DNA of 64,000 bases from Chitinophagales bacterium (GTDB taxonomy: Bacteria; Bacteroidota; Bacteroidia; Chitinophagales; JADIYW01): the NCBI GenBank assembly GCA_020636545.1, contig JACJXS010000011.1, positions 62,001 to 126,000 on the forward strand, read 5' to 3'. The number at the start of each line of letters is the position of its first letter. Position 1 is the first letter of the stretch. Below are positions 7,963-16,332 of the stretch, in pieces. Under the pieces are notes generated by a model, which searched no databases, was not told the origin of the DNA, and worked only from the letters and a program-made list of their open reading frames with translations. The translations under genes were made by a program, and so were the position numbers.

Positions 7963-10404
7963 TTAGAATGTCGCATCAAATCTAAAGCCATAGTTTCTTG
8001 GAGCTTCTATCAATGACGGTCTTAACGTATATTCTCTGTTGGTAATGTTTTTAACTGTAAACATTAATTTATAATTTTTTTCTTTACCAAAGTTAATACC
8101 TGCTCTCAAATCCAAAACCACATCACCTTTGAATTGATTTTTAGAATCTTTATTTTGCCAGTTCTTTTTCAAATGAGAGAATCTATATTCCAAAATACTA
8201 GGTGATACTGAACTTAATATATTGTCAAAGTTCTCCATAAAACTAAAGTATTGTAAAGATGCACCAAAATCAAAAGGACCAAAACTTATATCCCACATGG
8301 TTTGTACTTGATGTCTAAATCTATATTTCAACACATTGTAATTTGTATAGTCTTTTGTAAGTGTTCTATCAAACTGCTTATATTGAGGAATGATAAAAGT
8401 ATAGCCAGCCACTAAAGTAGTTGGGAATTTATTAAATAACTTACCTTCACCCATTAAAGTTACTTCAGTTCCAAAAATTCTAGTATTTCCAATATTTACT
8501 GATGAAAAACCAACACCTTTACCTTGGAAATATTGGATATTAAACTCCATCATATTTTTATATTCTTGATAAAATGCAGCAACATCAACATAAGCGTTCA
8601 AATTTCTGCCTAATTTAACACCTTGTTTAATACCCAATTCTGCCGACATACCAGTTTCAGAAGTCAAGTTTGGATTAGGATAGATGCCTAAATCTGTACT
8701 TAAACTTGTTTCAATAAATTTCTCTGCAATGGTTGGGAATCTATATCCTTGTCCCCAAGAAGCTCTAATAAATGTATATTTTGCAGCTTCTACGTTGATA
8801 CCAATTCTTGATACTGGTTTTGTTTCAGCTTTAGCTTGGTCAATTTTAAATGTCTCAAATCTGAAACCATAAGTAACGTTTAATCTATTCCAGAATTTTT
8901 TGTCTAATTGCAAATACCCTGCCATATTATACATCGTATGCTTAGCATTTCCAAATAATTGTGATTTAGAAACTGTATAGTTTCCAGTAAAACCTGTTGT
9001 AATCACAAATTTAATTTTAGAAATATTTCTTTGATATTGGTATTGACCATAAATAAAATCTGAACCATTATCTTGGTTGTTTGAATTATCAACCGAAGTT
9101 CTCATGTATCTCATTAAAATTTTATGAGAGTTTCCTTTCATATCTGCATATCTAAAATAAGGGTCAATCGTTGTTCTAACTGAACGTGAAACAGTAGGAT
9201 AACCAGTAATTGCACCAGGAATATACTTATTGATTCCGCCACCGCCCCATAAGAAGAACGTTTGACTCTTTGCAGTATAAGCATTTGAATTTACACCAAT
9301 TTGAATTTTATCATTCAATCTATAATTCAAGCTAACATTAAATCTTCCTCTACGTGATGTACTTCCCCAATTATGTCCAATTACATTAGCAAATTGTCCA
9401 CCAAAAATGAAGTCTAATTTTTTATTTTTCAATAATTTTTCTCTGTAATTCCAAGAAAAACCATAATTATGAGGTCTTTGTTTTGAATTATTCACAAATG
9501 TTGTATCATTCACATTAATAGCTCCATTAGCGATAGCTCCGCCATTAAAAGTAATACTATCTAAATCCCACCATTTTTTATTGACTTTTGTTTCTGAAAA
9601 AACACCAGTAAAATTTCCAAAACTATCTACAACTCCAATTTTTTCATTAGGATTTGGATTGTCAATCACTCCACCAAAAACTGAAAATTTAAAATATGGT
9701 TTTGAAGTTGGATAGGCTGTACGTATATTTATAATACCATTCATCGCTGATGAACCATATAATGCCGAGGCTGCTCCTTTAATAACTTCAATTTGTCCAA
9801 TATTCTCAATTGGAAATTGATCCCAAGACACAAAACCAGCTTCAGGTTGTAATGCCGGCATATCATCCACTAAAATCAAAACTCTAGAACCAGCACCATA
9901 AGACCAACCAGAACCTCCACGAATATTTGGTTGACCATCAACTACTGTAACTCCTGGACTTCTTTTTACGGCATCTCCAGCATCGAGTAAGTTTTGTTTT
10001 TCTATCATTTGTGGCTTAATAACATCAATAGAAACTGTTTCCTCTCCTATTCTTCTTTCAAATTTACTAGTCGTTACGACCACTTCATCTAATAAGCTTC
10101 TTGATTCTCCTAACTTAATATCTAAAGTAATTGTTTCATTTTCTTTAATTGTTACCGTTTCACTTTTTTCTTCATAGCCAATATAACTTAAAACTATTAA
10201 ATGGACTCCTGAAGGTAGTGAAAGCTCATAGTTTCCTTCAAAATCTGTAGTAGTTCCTTCAGTTGTACCTTTTAAACCAATGTTTACTCCTATTAGTTCT
10301 TCACCTGACTTGGCATCTGTAATTTTTCCTTTTAAAATTCCATTTTGAGCCATTGACATTAAGCTAAACATTGTAAATAGTAATGTTACGAGTAGTATCC
10401 TCAT
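7963..10404 (-). CDS. TonB-dependent outer-membrane receptor (paralogue 2)
   Basis: 813 residues with a signal peptide (1-19, ending SMAQ), a carboxypeptidase-regulatory-like domain (about 23-95, LKGKITDAKSGEELIGVNI, DFEGNYEL), a plug (about 100-235, NIRGGSGWSYGAGSRV, VIKGAASALYGSSAMNG) and a beta-barrel ending in FRFDATF. It has the same layout as the protein at 5428-7827, including the unusual triple of VSIDVIKPQ, GGSGWSYG and YGSSAMNG. The transported ligand is not evident: no SusD, siderophore-synthesis or vitamin gene is adjacent. A small lipoprotein gene lies just upstream on the same strand, separated by a terminator. Confidence 0.9.
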   Translation of the reverse strand: MRILLVTLLFTMFSLMSMAQNGILKGKITDAKSGEELIGVNIGLKGTTEGTTTDFEGNYELSLPSGVHLIVLSYIGYEEKSETVTIKENETITLDIKLGESRSLLDEVVVTTSKFERRIGEETVSIDVIKPQMIEKQNLLDAGDAVKRSPGVTVVDGQPNIRGGSGWSYGAGSRVLILVDDMPALQPEAGFVSWDQFPIENIGQIEVIKGAASALYGSSAMNGIINIRTAYPTSKPYFKFSVFGGVIDNPNPNEKIGVVDSFGNFTGVFSETKVNKKWWDLDSITFNGGAIANGAINVNDTTFVNNSKQRPHNYGFSWNYREKLLKNKKLDFIFGGQFANVIGHNWGSTSRRGRFNVSLNYRLNDKIQIGVNSNAYTAKSQTFFLWGGGGINKYIPGAITGYPTVSRSVRTTIDPYFRYADMKGNSHKILMRYMRTSVDNSNNQDNGSDFIYGQYQYQRNISKIKFVITTGFTGNYTVSKSQLFGNAKHTMYNMAGYLQLDKKFWNRLNVTYGFRFETFKIDQAKAETKPVSRIGINVEAAKYTFIRASWGQGYRFPTIAEKFIETSLSTDLGIYPNPNLTSETGMSAELGIKQGVKLGRNLNAYVDVAAFYQEYKNMMEFNIQYFQGKGVGFSSVNIGNTRIFGTEVTLMGEGKLFNKFPTTLVAGYTFIIPQYKQFDRTLTKDYTNYNVLKYRFRHQVQTMWDISFGPFDFGASLQYFSFMENFDNILSSVSPSILEYRFSHLKKNWQNKDSKNQFKGDVVLDLRAGINFGKEKNYKLMFTVKNITNREYTLRPSLIEAPRNYGFRFDATF

Positions 10405-10455
10405 GTTAAATTTATTTAATTTTCCGCTAAAATAGTTTTATTTTCATAATTGAAC

Positions 10456-10488
10456 AAAAAAAATAGCTCCAAAATTTTGGAGCTATTT
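10456..10488 (-). terminator. terminator after the small lipoprotein gene
   Basis: A perfect 28-nt palindrome (10461-10488, AAATAGCTCCAAAA and its complement), followed on the minus strand by a run of eight T. It lies 28 nt past the stop of the gene at 10517. Confidence 0.85.
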
Positions 10489-10516
10489 TAGTTTATATCT
10501 TAATGATATTTATTTA

Positions 10517-11020
10517 CTATTTAAAAATACCTGGTAATTCAGTATTTGCAATAGATAAATCTTTAATTAGAGTGTTGTCTAAAGTATTAGCAGTTCCTGA
10601 TTGAACAGCAATCACTGATTCAACTTGACCTTTAGTTGTATTTTTTCTAACAGTCAAAGTTGCATTTACTCCAGAAATTTTAACACGTCCAATCATTCCA
10701 CCTAAATCATAAGTAAATTCAGAAACACTTGCAGGAATACTAATCTTACAATCTTTTACTTGAGCTCTTAATGTAATTCCTAAAGTTTGTGATTGAATAG
10801 TAACAGAATCTGTAGAGCTTCCAATAGCAGCAACAACAATTTTATCATTAATTGGAACAGTTAATTGTACCGGTTGATTAATTGATAAATTGTGCGAACC
10901 GTTGTAAGTACCAACAAATTGAGATTGCTCACATGCGTAAGAATCTTCTTTTTTACATGAAGGTAAAATCATAGCAAATGCTAATGCTACCATCGATAAA
11001 AATAAAACGTTTTTTCTCAT
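10517..11020 (-). CDS. small lipoprotein of unknown function
   Basis: 167 residues. A hydrophobic leader ends in a lipobox-like LPSC with the cysteine at residue 22, followed by KKED. The mature part (about 145 residues) is rich in alternating polar/hydrophobic strands (VTIQSQTLGITLRAQV, GRVKISGVNATLTV), so a compact beta-sandwich on the outer membrane is likely. No family is recognised. It precedes the TonB receptor pair on the same strand, but has its own -7 box and its own terminator, so it is probably a monocistron. Confidence 0.75.
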   Translation of the reverse strand: MRKNVLFLSMVALAFAMILPSCKKEDSYACEQSQFVGTYNGSHNLSINQPVQLTVPINDKIVVAAIGSSTDSVTIQSQTLGITLRAQVKDCKISIPASVSEFTYDLGGMIGRVKISGVNATLTVRKNTTKGQVESVIAVQSGTANTLDNTLIKDLSIANTELPGIFK

Positions 11021-11045
11021 ATTTAGTTAATTTAATTTATTAGGA

Positions 11046-11053
11046 CAAAACTA
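11046..11053 (-). promoter_or_regulatory. -7 box for the small lipoprotein gene
   Basis: Minus-strand TAGTTTTG, a perfect TAnnTTTG, 25 nt upstream of the ATG at 11020. No convincing -33 element is seen. Confidence 0.5.
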
Positions 11054-11136
11054 CAATTATATTTTAAATTAAAGACGCTTAATAGAAAAAAAATTGTTAA
11101 ATGTAAAAAATCCTTACAAATTACCCTTTTATAAGT

Positions 11137-11310
11137 TAAACCCGAATTATGCTATAGATATTCTATTACAATCGAAAACGCCTGCAAAATATAACGCTAC
11201 GCTAACTTTTGCTCATTTATCATAGAGGTTGCTATGTTTCAATCACAAAAGTTTATATTTTATTGGTGTTTTCACTTTCATAACGAATCCTATTGCACAA
11301 TACGGGTTAA
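11137..11310. repeat. imperfect 174-bp inverted repeat, MITE-like
   Basis: The ends TTAAACCCGAATTATGC (11137-11153) and, read inward from the other side, TTAACCCGTATTGTGC (11310-11295) are near-identical inverted repeats. The similarity continues inward for about 60 nt per arm (shared GAAAAC.CC and AAAATATAA blocks), and the centre has a perfect nested pair AACTTTTG/CAAAAGTT. It contains no ORF. With the promoter above, it accounts for the 308-bp gap between genes. It may be a non-autonomous transposable element or a large structured RNA. Confidence 0.6.
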
Positions 11311-11328
11311 AAAGATATACGCCCTTTA

Positions 11329-11655
11329 TTAAATATCCTCTAGCTCCAAATTTAGTTTTGCATTTCGAAGTTCACTAAGCGTATGAAGATTTTTTTGTTT
11401 TTGAGCAATTAATATTCCTGCTTCATAAATATTTAATGCTTTATTAATCTGTTCATTTTTTTCATAAAGCTTACCTAAAAAATAATATGCTCCAAGATAA
11501 TTTAAATCTATAACTAAAAGATTTTCAATTAATTCTATGGCATTTTTAATTTTATCTATTTTCTCATATTCTTTAGCCAAGGCAAAAATGGCAAACAAAT
11601 CTTGTGGATTTTGTCTTATAATTTCTTCCAATTGTTGTATTCGAATTAAATGCAT
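11329..11655 (-). CDS. short TPR-repeat protein
   Basis: 108 residues with no signal peptide. Residues about 17-100 form two to three TPR helical hairpins (FAIFALAKEYEKIDKIKNAI, LGAYYFLGKLYEKNEQINKA), a protein-interaction fold. The size and the IRQNPQDLFAIFALA opening are like small cytosolic TPR proteins of Bacteroidota with no assigned role. It is divergent from etfB with a 70-bp gap. Confidence 0.75.
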   Translation of the reverse strand: MHLIRIQQLEEIIRQNPQDLFAIFALAKEYEKIDKIKNAIELIENLLVIDLNYLGAYYFLGKLYEKNEQINKALNIYEAGILIAQKQKNLHTLSELRNAKLNLELEDI

Positions 11656-11658
11656 GCA

Positions 11659-11686
11659 TTGAATTTATAAAAATGAACTAAATTAG
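11659..11686 (+). promoter_or_regulatory. candidate promoter of etfBA
   Basis: TTG (11659-11661), 17 nt, then TAAATTAG (11679-11686), one mismatch from TAnnTTTG. It would give a leader of about 35 nt to the etfB ATG at 11726. Confidence 0.4.
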
Positions 11687-11725
11687 TAGCATCAAAATTA
11701 AATTATTAATTAAAAAAACAAGGTT

Positions 11726-12469
11726 ATGAAATTTTTAGTTTGTATAAGCTTGGTTCCAGACACGACTACCAAAATTTCTTTTGTTGACAACGATACAAAG
11801 TTCAACACAGATAAGGTACAGTGGATTTTGAACCCTTACGACGAATGGTATGCACTAGTACGTGCATTAGAATTAAAAGAAGCAAACGGTGGAACAGTTA
11901 CTGTTGTTAACGTTGGTGGAGCAGCAAATGATGCTACTATCAGAAAAGCATTAGCTATTGGTGCTGACGATGCTATCCGTATCGATGCAAGTGGCGATTT
12001 AGATTCTTATGCAATTGCAAGTGAAATTGCAGCTGTTGCAAAATCTGGTGGCTATGATTTGGTGCTTTTAGGAAAAGAAACAATTAGCGATAACGGCTCA
12101 AATGTGGGTGGTATGGTTGCTGAATTGTTAGATTTGCCTTTCATCTCCTATGCTAGTAAATTAGATGTTGCTGGAAGTACTGCAACAATCGAAAGAGATA
12201 TCGAAGGTGGAGAAGAAATTTTGAGTGTAGATGCTCCATTTGTTATTTCATGTGCTAAAGGTATGGCAGAAGCACGTATTCCAAATATGAAAGGAATTAT
12301 GGCTGCAAAAACAAAGCCTTTAAATGTGGTTACACCACAAGGTACTGCATCTTTAACTACAACAGTTAAATATGAATTGCCTCCTGCAAAATCTGCATGT
12401 AAAATGATTTCACCAGATAATGTTGGCGAGTTGGTACAATTATTACATAACGAAGCAAAAGTAATTTAA
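11726..12469 (+). CDS. etfB: electron transfer flavoprotein beta subunit
   Basis: 247 residues, the usual EtfB length. It opens with MKFLVCISLVPDTTTKI and contains the nucleotide (AMP)-binding region with WILNPYDEWYALVRALEL (about 33-50), ALAIGADDAIRI and GKETISDNGSNVGGMVAELL. EtfAB carries electrons from acyl-CoA dehydrogenases and other flavoenzymes to the quinone pool. etfA follows after one nucleotide, so the two form a tight operon. Confidence 0.95.
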   Translation: MKFLVCISLVPDTTTKISFVDNDTKFNTDKVQWILNPYDEWYALVRALELKEANGGTVTVVNVGGAANDATIRKALAIGADDAIRIDASGDLDSYAIASEIAAVAKSGGYDLVLLGKETISDNGSNVGGMVAELLDLPFISYASKLDVAGSTATIERDIEGGEEILSVDAPFVISCAKGMAEARIPNMKGIMAAKTKPLNVVTPQGTASLTTTVKYELPPAKSACKMISPDNVGELVQLLHNEAKVI

Positions 12470-12470
12470 A

Positions 12471-13439
12471 ATGGCAGTATTATTTTTAGTAGAAGTAGCC
12501 GCTGGAAAAGTAAAAAAAGCTTCTTATGAAGCGGCAAGTTATGCAGCACAAGTTGCAACACAATTAGGAACTGAAGCTGTTGGATTAGCTTTAGGAACTT
12601 CAGACAATGCTGAATTGGCAGAATTAGGAATTTATGGTGCAAAAAAAGTTGTACATGCAAACAATGCAGATTTTGATAGCTTTGATGCTGGTGCTTGGGC
12701 AAAAGCAGTAAGCGATGCAGCTGCTAGTGTTGGTGCAAAAGTTGTAATTATTCCTCAAACATTAACAGGAAAAGCAGTAGCTCCAAGAGTTGCTGTTCGA
12801 TTAAATGCTGGTATTATCAGTGGTGCAGTAAGTTTACCAGATGCAGATTTCGTAGTTAAGAAAACTGCATTTTCAGGAAAAGCTTTTGCATTTATGAAAA
12901 TTACAAGCGATAATAAAGTCATTGCATTTGTTCCAAACTCAGTGGGTGCTACAAAAGGTTCTGGTAGTGCAACAGTTGAAGCTTCAGATATTGCTCCTGC
13001 AGCATCAAAAGTTACTGTTAAAGATGTTAAGAGAGAGGGCGGTAACGTTGCTCCACTTCCTGAAGCAGAATTGGTAGTAAGTGCTGGTCGTGGTATGAAA
13101 GGTCCAGAAAACTGGGGAATTATCGAAGATTTAGCAAATGTATTAGGTGCGACTACAGCATGTTCTCGTCCAGTTGCTGATGTGGGTTGGAGACCTCATC
13201 ACGAACACGTAGGACAAACAGGTGTTGCGATTCGTCCTAATTTATATATCGCTATCGGTATTTCAGGTGCAATTCAACATTTAGCTGGTGTAAACCAATC
13301 AAAAGTTATCGTTGTTATCAATAAAGATCCAGAAGCTCCTTTCTTTAAAGCTGCTGATTATGGAATTATTGGAGATGCATTTGAAGTTGTTCCAAAATTA
13401 ACAGAAGCTATCAAAGCTTTTAAAGCTAGCCAAGGCTAA
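12471..13439 (+). CDS. etfA: electron transfer flavoprotein alpha subunit
   Basis: 322 residues. The C-terminal FAD-binding domain carries the family signature: SAGRGMKGPENW (about 204-215), then SRPVADVGWRPHHEHVGQTG, and IGISGAIQHLAG with the following VVINKDPEAPFF. It forms the heterodimer with EtfB. The ATG lies one nucleotide after the etfB stop. A strong intrinsic terminator 21 nt after the stop ends the operon. Confidence 0.95.
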   Translation: MAVLFLVEVAAGKVKKASYEAASYAAQVATQLGTEAVGLALGTSDNAELAELGIYGAKKVVHANNADFDSFDAGAWAKAVSDAAASVGAKVVIIPQTLTGKAVAPRVAVRLNAGIISGAVSLPDADFVVKKTAFSGKAFAFMKITSDNKVIAFVPNSVGATKGSGSATVEASDIAPAASKVTVKDVKREGGNVAPLPEAELVVSAGRGMKGPENWGIIEDLANVLGATTACSRPVADVGWRPHHEHVGQTGVAIRPNLYIAIGISGAIQHLAGVNQSKVIVVINKDPEAPFFKAADYGIIGDAFEVVPKLTEAIKAFKASQG

Positions 13440-13460
13440 TATTTGATAGTTTTAAATACT

Positions 13461-13491
13461 AAAACGCCGACTTTTGTCGGCGTTTTTTTTT
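13461..13491 (+). terminator. etfBA terminator
   Basis: An 11-bp stem AAAACGCCGAC/GTCGGCGTTTT with a TTTT loop, followed by a T-tract to 13491. A textbook Rho-independent terminator. Confidence 0.95.
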
Positions 13492-13608
13492 GTTTATTCC
13501 ATATCCAAAATCTCTTTTATATTAACAATAGCTATTATCAACAAGTATTTAAAACTAAAAGGCAAAAATTTTCGTTTTTATTTCTAATATTGTAAAAATT
13601 GCAGTTTA

Positions 13609-14112
13609 ATGAAATACAATGTCATTTATAACGAAAATAAAGCTCATGAAATTGAGTTGAAGGATAATAAAATCATCATAGATGGACAAAATGCCGATAT
13701 TGATTTAGTACACATTTACAAAGAAAAATATCATATTATAGATAATAATGAATCATTTAATATTGAAGTGGTTCGGGCTGATTTTCAAAATAAAACTTTT
13801 GAAATAAAAGTAAACGATACTATATATCCTATTCAATTAGAAGATGAATTAGATATGCTATTGGAAAAAATGGGTATGAGTGCCGTAGGCAGTAATACCA
13901 TGGATAATGTTAAAGCACCAATGCCTGGTTTGGTTCTAAGAATTACCGTTGACGTTGGTCAAGAAGTCAATAAGGGCGATAATCTTATCGTATTAGAAGC
14001 TATGAAAATGGAAAATATTATCAAAGCGACTGGGACCGGTAAAGTGAAAAATATTTTAGTTACAGAAAAACAAGCGGTGGAGAAAAATCAATTGCTTATT
14101 GAAATGGAATAA
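13609..14112 (+). CDS. biotin carboxyl carrier protein of an acyl-CoA carboxylase
   Basis: 167 residues. The C-terminal biotinyl/lipoyl domain (about 99-167) has the biotinylation motif EAMKMEN with the acceptor lysine at K133, and the APMPG entry strand (103-107). The N-terminal about 95 residues form a separate beta-rich domain typical of the stand-alone carrier subunits of Bacteroidota propionyl/acetyl-CoA carboxylases. It probably serves the biotin carboxylase at 75-1490, although the genes are 12 kb apart and on opposite strands. A start at 13609 gives a full-length product. A box one mismatch from consensus (TAATATTG, 13585-13592) lies 16 nt upstream. Confidence 0.88.
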   Translation: MKYNVIYNENKAHEIELKDNKIIIDGQNADIDLVHIYKEKYHIIDNNESFNIEVVRADFQNKTFEIKVNDTIYPIQLEDELDMLLEKMGMSAVGSNTMDNVKAPMPGLVLRITVDVGQEVNKGDNLIVLEAMKMENIIKATGTGKVKNILVTEKQAVEKNQLLIEME

Positions 14113-14120
14113 AATTTTAT

Positions 14121-14771
14121 ATGGAAATCATACCTGAAAATATAGAAAACTATATTTCCAAATATGCATCTGGAGAAACAAACGTTTTAGCTGAATTAGA
14201 AAGATATACTCATGCGAATGTATTATTACCAAATATGCTTTCTGGTAAAGCACAAGGTATTTTCTTACAATTATTTTCAGCAGCAGTGCAACCAAAATAT
14301 ATTTTAGAAATCGGAACATTTACGGGTTATTCTGCAATCTGTTTGGCAAAAGGATTACAAAATGGTGGTCAATTATTTACGATTGATGTAAATGAAGAGT
14401 TGGAAAGTGTGGCTAAAAAATTTTGGAACAAAGCAGGTTTAGATGATAAAATAACCATAATAATTGGTGATGCACAGATAGAGATACCAAAATTAGATTA
14501 TCAATTCGATATTATATTTATAGATGCTGACAAAAAAAATTATTCTTTATACTATGATTTAGTGATTGATAAGATAAAACCTAACGGGTTTATTTTAGCT
14601 GACAATGTACTGTGGAAAGGAAAAATAATTAACGAACAAAAAGATAAGGATACTGAGGCATTGCATTTGTTCAATGAAAAAATTGCTCAAGATAATCGTG
14701 TAGAAAATGTTATTTTATCTATTCGAGATGGTATTAATATTATAAGAAAAAAGACAACAAATGAGAACTAA
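14121..14771 (+). CDS. class I SAM-dependent O-methyltransferase
   Basis: 216 residues, of the catechol/caffeoyl-CoA O-methyltransferase-like family (Methyltransf_3). Motif I is ILEIGTFTGYSAICLAKGL (about 57-75); the acidic residue after strand 2 lies in LFTIDVNEE; and the metal-binding/catalytic aspartates lie in IIFIDADKKNY and ILADNVLWKG. The substrate is unknown. It begins 8 nt after the biotin carrier gene, and its last 11 nt overlap the next gene, so translation is probably coupled to the GH73/LysM hydrolase. Confidence 0.85.
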   Translation: MEIIPENIENYISKYASGETNVLAELERYTHANVLLPNMLSGKAQGIFLQLFSAAVQPKYILEIGTFTGYSAICLAKGLQNGGQLFTIDVNEELESVAKKFWNKAGLDDKITIIIGDAQIEIPKLDYQFDIIFIDADKKNYSLYYDLVIDKIKPNGFILADNVLWKGKIINEQKDKDTEALHLFNEKIAQDNRVENVILSIRDGINIIRKKTTNEN

Positions 14772-16248
14772 AATTTTAATAGCATTATTTTGCTTATTTA
14801 ATTTAACGACCTTAACACAAGCTCAAGAAGTAAAGAGTCCTGAGATTATTGCTTATATCGAAAAATACAAAGACATTGCTATTTTAGAAATGAAAAGAGC
14901 AAAAATTCCAGCAAGTATTACGATTGCACAAGGCATTCTCGAATCAGGTTTTGGAAAAAGTGTATTAGCATTAAACACAAATAACCATTTCGGAATAAAA
15001 TGTCATCAAAATTGGACAGGAAAGACTTTCAAATATAATGATGATGCTCCCAATGAATGTTTTAGAGTGTATGATGATCCAATTCAATCCTATAAAGATC
15101 ACTCAGATTTCTTAGTCAATCGTAGTCGATATGCGAATCTCTTTACACTAGATATTAAAGATTACAAAGCGTGGGCTTATGGTTTGAAAGAAGCTGGCTA
15201 TGCCACCAATCCAAAATACCCTGAGTTATTAATAAAATATATTGAAACTTATAGTTTAGATAAATTAGATAACGGTACTTTCTCTAAAGAAGAATTATTG
15301 GCAGAGAATTATAAAAAAGATGAAAAAAATATCAATAAAGTTGAAAGCGTTAATACAAAATTACATCAAATAGATAATAAAGAGCAAGATGTTATTAAAT
15401 CTAAGACTTTAAAAAAGAGTGTTGTTTTATATAATAAATTAAAAGCTGTAAAAGTATTTAGTCATGATGATTTAGCATTGGTTGCTCAATCCGCTAAAAT
15501 TTCATTAAAAAATTTATTACAATATAATGATTTAGATGATGCTTCTATTCGACTAAATAGTCAATATATTTATTTAGAACCAAAGCGTACTAAAGCAAAA
15601 CACAAAACACATCTTATTAAAAAAGATGATACTATGTGGAAAATTGCTCAAAGGCACGCCATACAATTAGATGCCTTATTAAAATTGAATAAAATGTCTA
15701 AAGGCGAAGAACCAAAAGTGGGTGAATTAATCAATTTAAAGAAACCCATTAAAGTGAAACCTCAACTCAGAACAACACCTATTCAGAATACGACAGTTCC
15801 TAAGCAACAAGAAGTCATAAAACCTACGCAAAACGAAGTAAAAACAACGATTACTACTACAAAAGATACTGTTTATAAAGATATTCCTAAACAAAATCTA
15901 TCAGTTGATGAAAACAAAGTTTTATCGTGGGAAGAAGGCACTAAATTAGTAGAAAACAATCCAGTAAAACCTTTTCCTGATACCAAAGTTGAAGAGAAAA
16001 TTGAACCTATAAAAAACAATACAGCAAATCCAGAAATTATAGAAGTTACCGAAAAAAAAGCAGAAGTTTATACACCATCAATTGAGTTAAAAAAAGTTGA
16101 CCCGAATGCTTCTGTTCATTTAGTTGAAAAAGGAGATACTTTATACAATATCAGCAAACGTTATGGAATTACAGTTGCTCAATTAATTGAGTGGAATAAT
16201 ATACAAGATAATGTCGTTAAATTAGGTACTTATCTGAAAGTAAAATAA
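14761..16248 (+). CDS. GH73 glucosaminidase with LysM domains (peptidoglycan hydrolase)
   Basis: 495 residues: signal peptide (1-21, ending TQAQ), a glucosaminidase domain (about 28-170) with the catalytic glutamate in QGILESGFGKS (E61) and the HFGIKCH segment, then a degenerate LysM-like stretch (about 220-274), a LysM (about 283-329, HLIKKDDTMWKIAQRH), a Thr/Pro/Lys-rich linker and a C-terminal LysM (about 452-495, HLVEKGDTLYNISKRYG). The enzyme cleaves glycan strands at GlcNAc in the periplasm; the LysM modules anchor it to peptidoglycan. The start overlaps the methyltransferase by 11 nt. Confidence 0.92.
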   Translation: MRTKILIALFCLFNLTTLTQAQEVKSPEIIAYIEKYKDIAILEMKRAKIPASITIAQGILESGFGKSVLALNTNNHFGIKCHQNWTGKTFKYNDDAPNECFRVYDDPIQSYKDHSDFLVNRSRYANLFTLDIKDYKAWAYGLKEAGYATNPKYPELLIKYIETYSLDKLDNGTFSKEELLAENYKKDEKNINKVESVNTKLHQIDNKEQDVIKSKTLKKSVVLYNKLKAVKVFSHDDLALVAQSAKISLKNLLQYNDLDDASIRLNSQYIYLEPKRTKAKHKTHLIKKDDTMWKIAQRHAIQLDALLKLNKMSKGEEPKVGELINLKKPIKVKPQLRTTPIQNTTVPKQQEVIKPTQNEVKTTITTTKDTVYKDIPKQNLSVDENKVLSWEEGTKLVENNPVKPFPDTKVEEKIEPIKNNTANPEIIEVTEKKAEVYTPSIELKKVDPNASVHLVEKGDTLYNISKRYGITVAQLIEWNNIQDNVVKLGTYLKVK

Positions 16249-16271
16249 TAGCAATTAAACTATAAAATACA

Positions 16272-16309
16272 AAAAGAGGCTGTCTAAAATTTTTCAGACA
16301 GCCTCTTTT
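16272..16309. terminator. bidirectional terminator between convergent genes
   Basis: A perfect 14-bp stem (16272-16285 with 16296-16309) and a 10-nt loop, with A-rich and T-rich ends on both sides. It serves the hydrolase gene on the plus strand and the aldehyde dehydrogenase on the minus strand. Confidence 0.9.
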
Positions 16310-16332
16310 ACTTTATCAAAACAAACGACTGA

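Noticed and set aside
14330..14345. Extra copy of the palindrome end (TACGGGTTAT)
   Set aside because: It is inside the methyltransferase motif TFTGYSAI and the similarity does not extend beyond a few bases.
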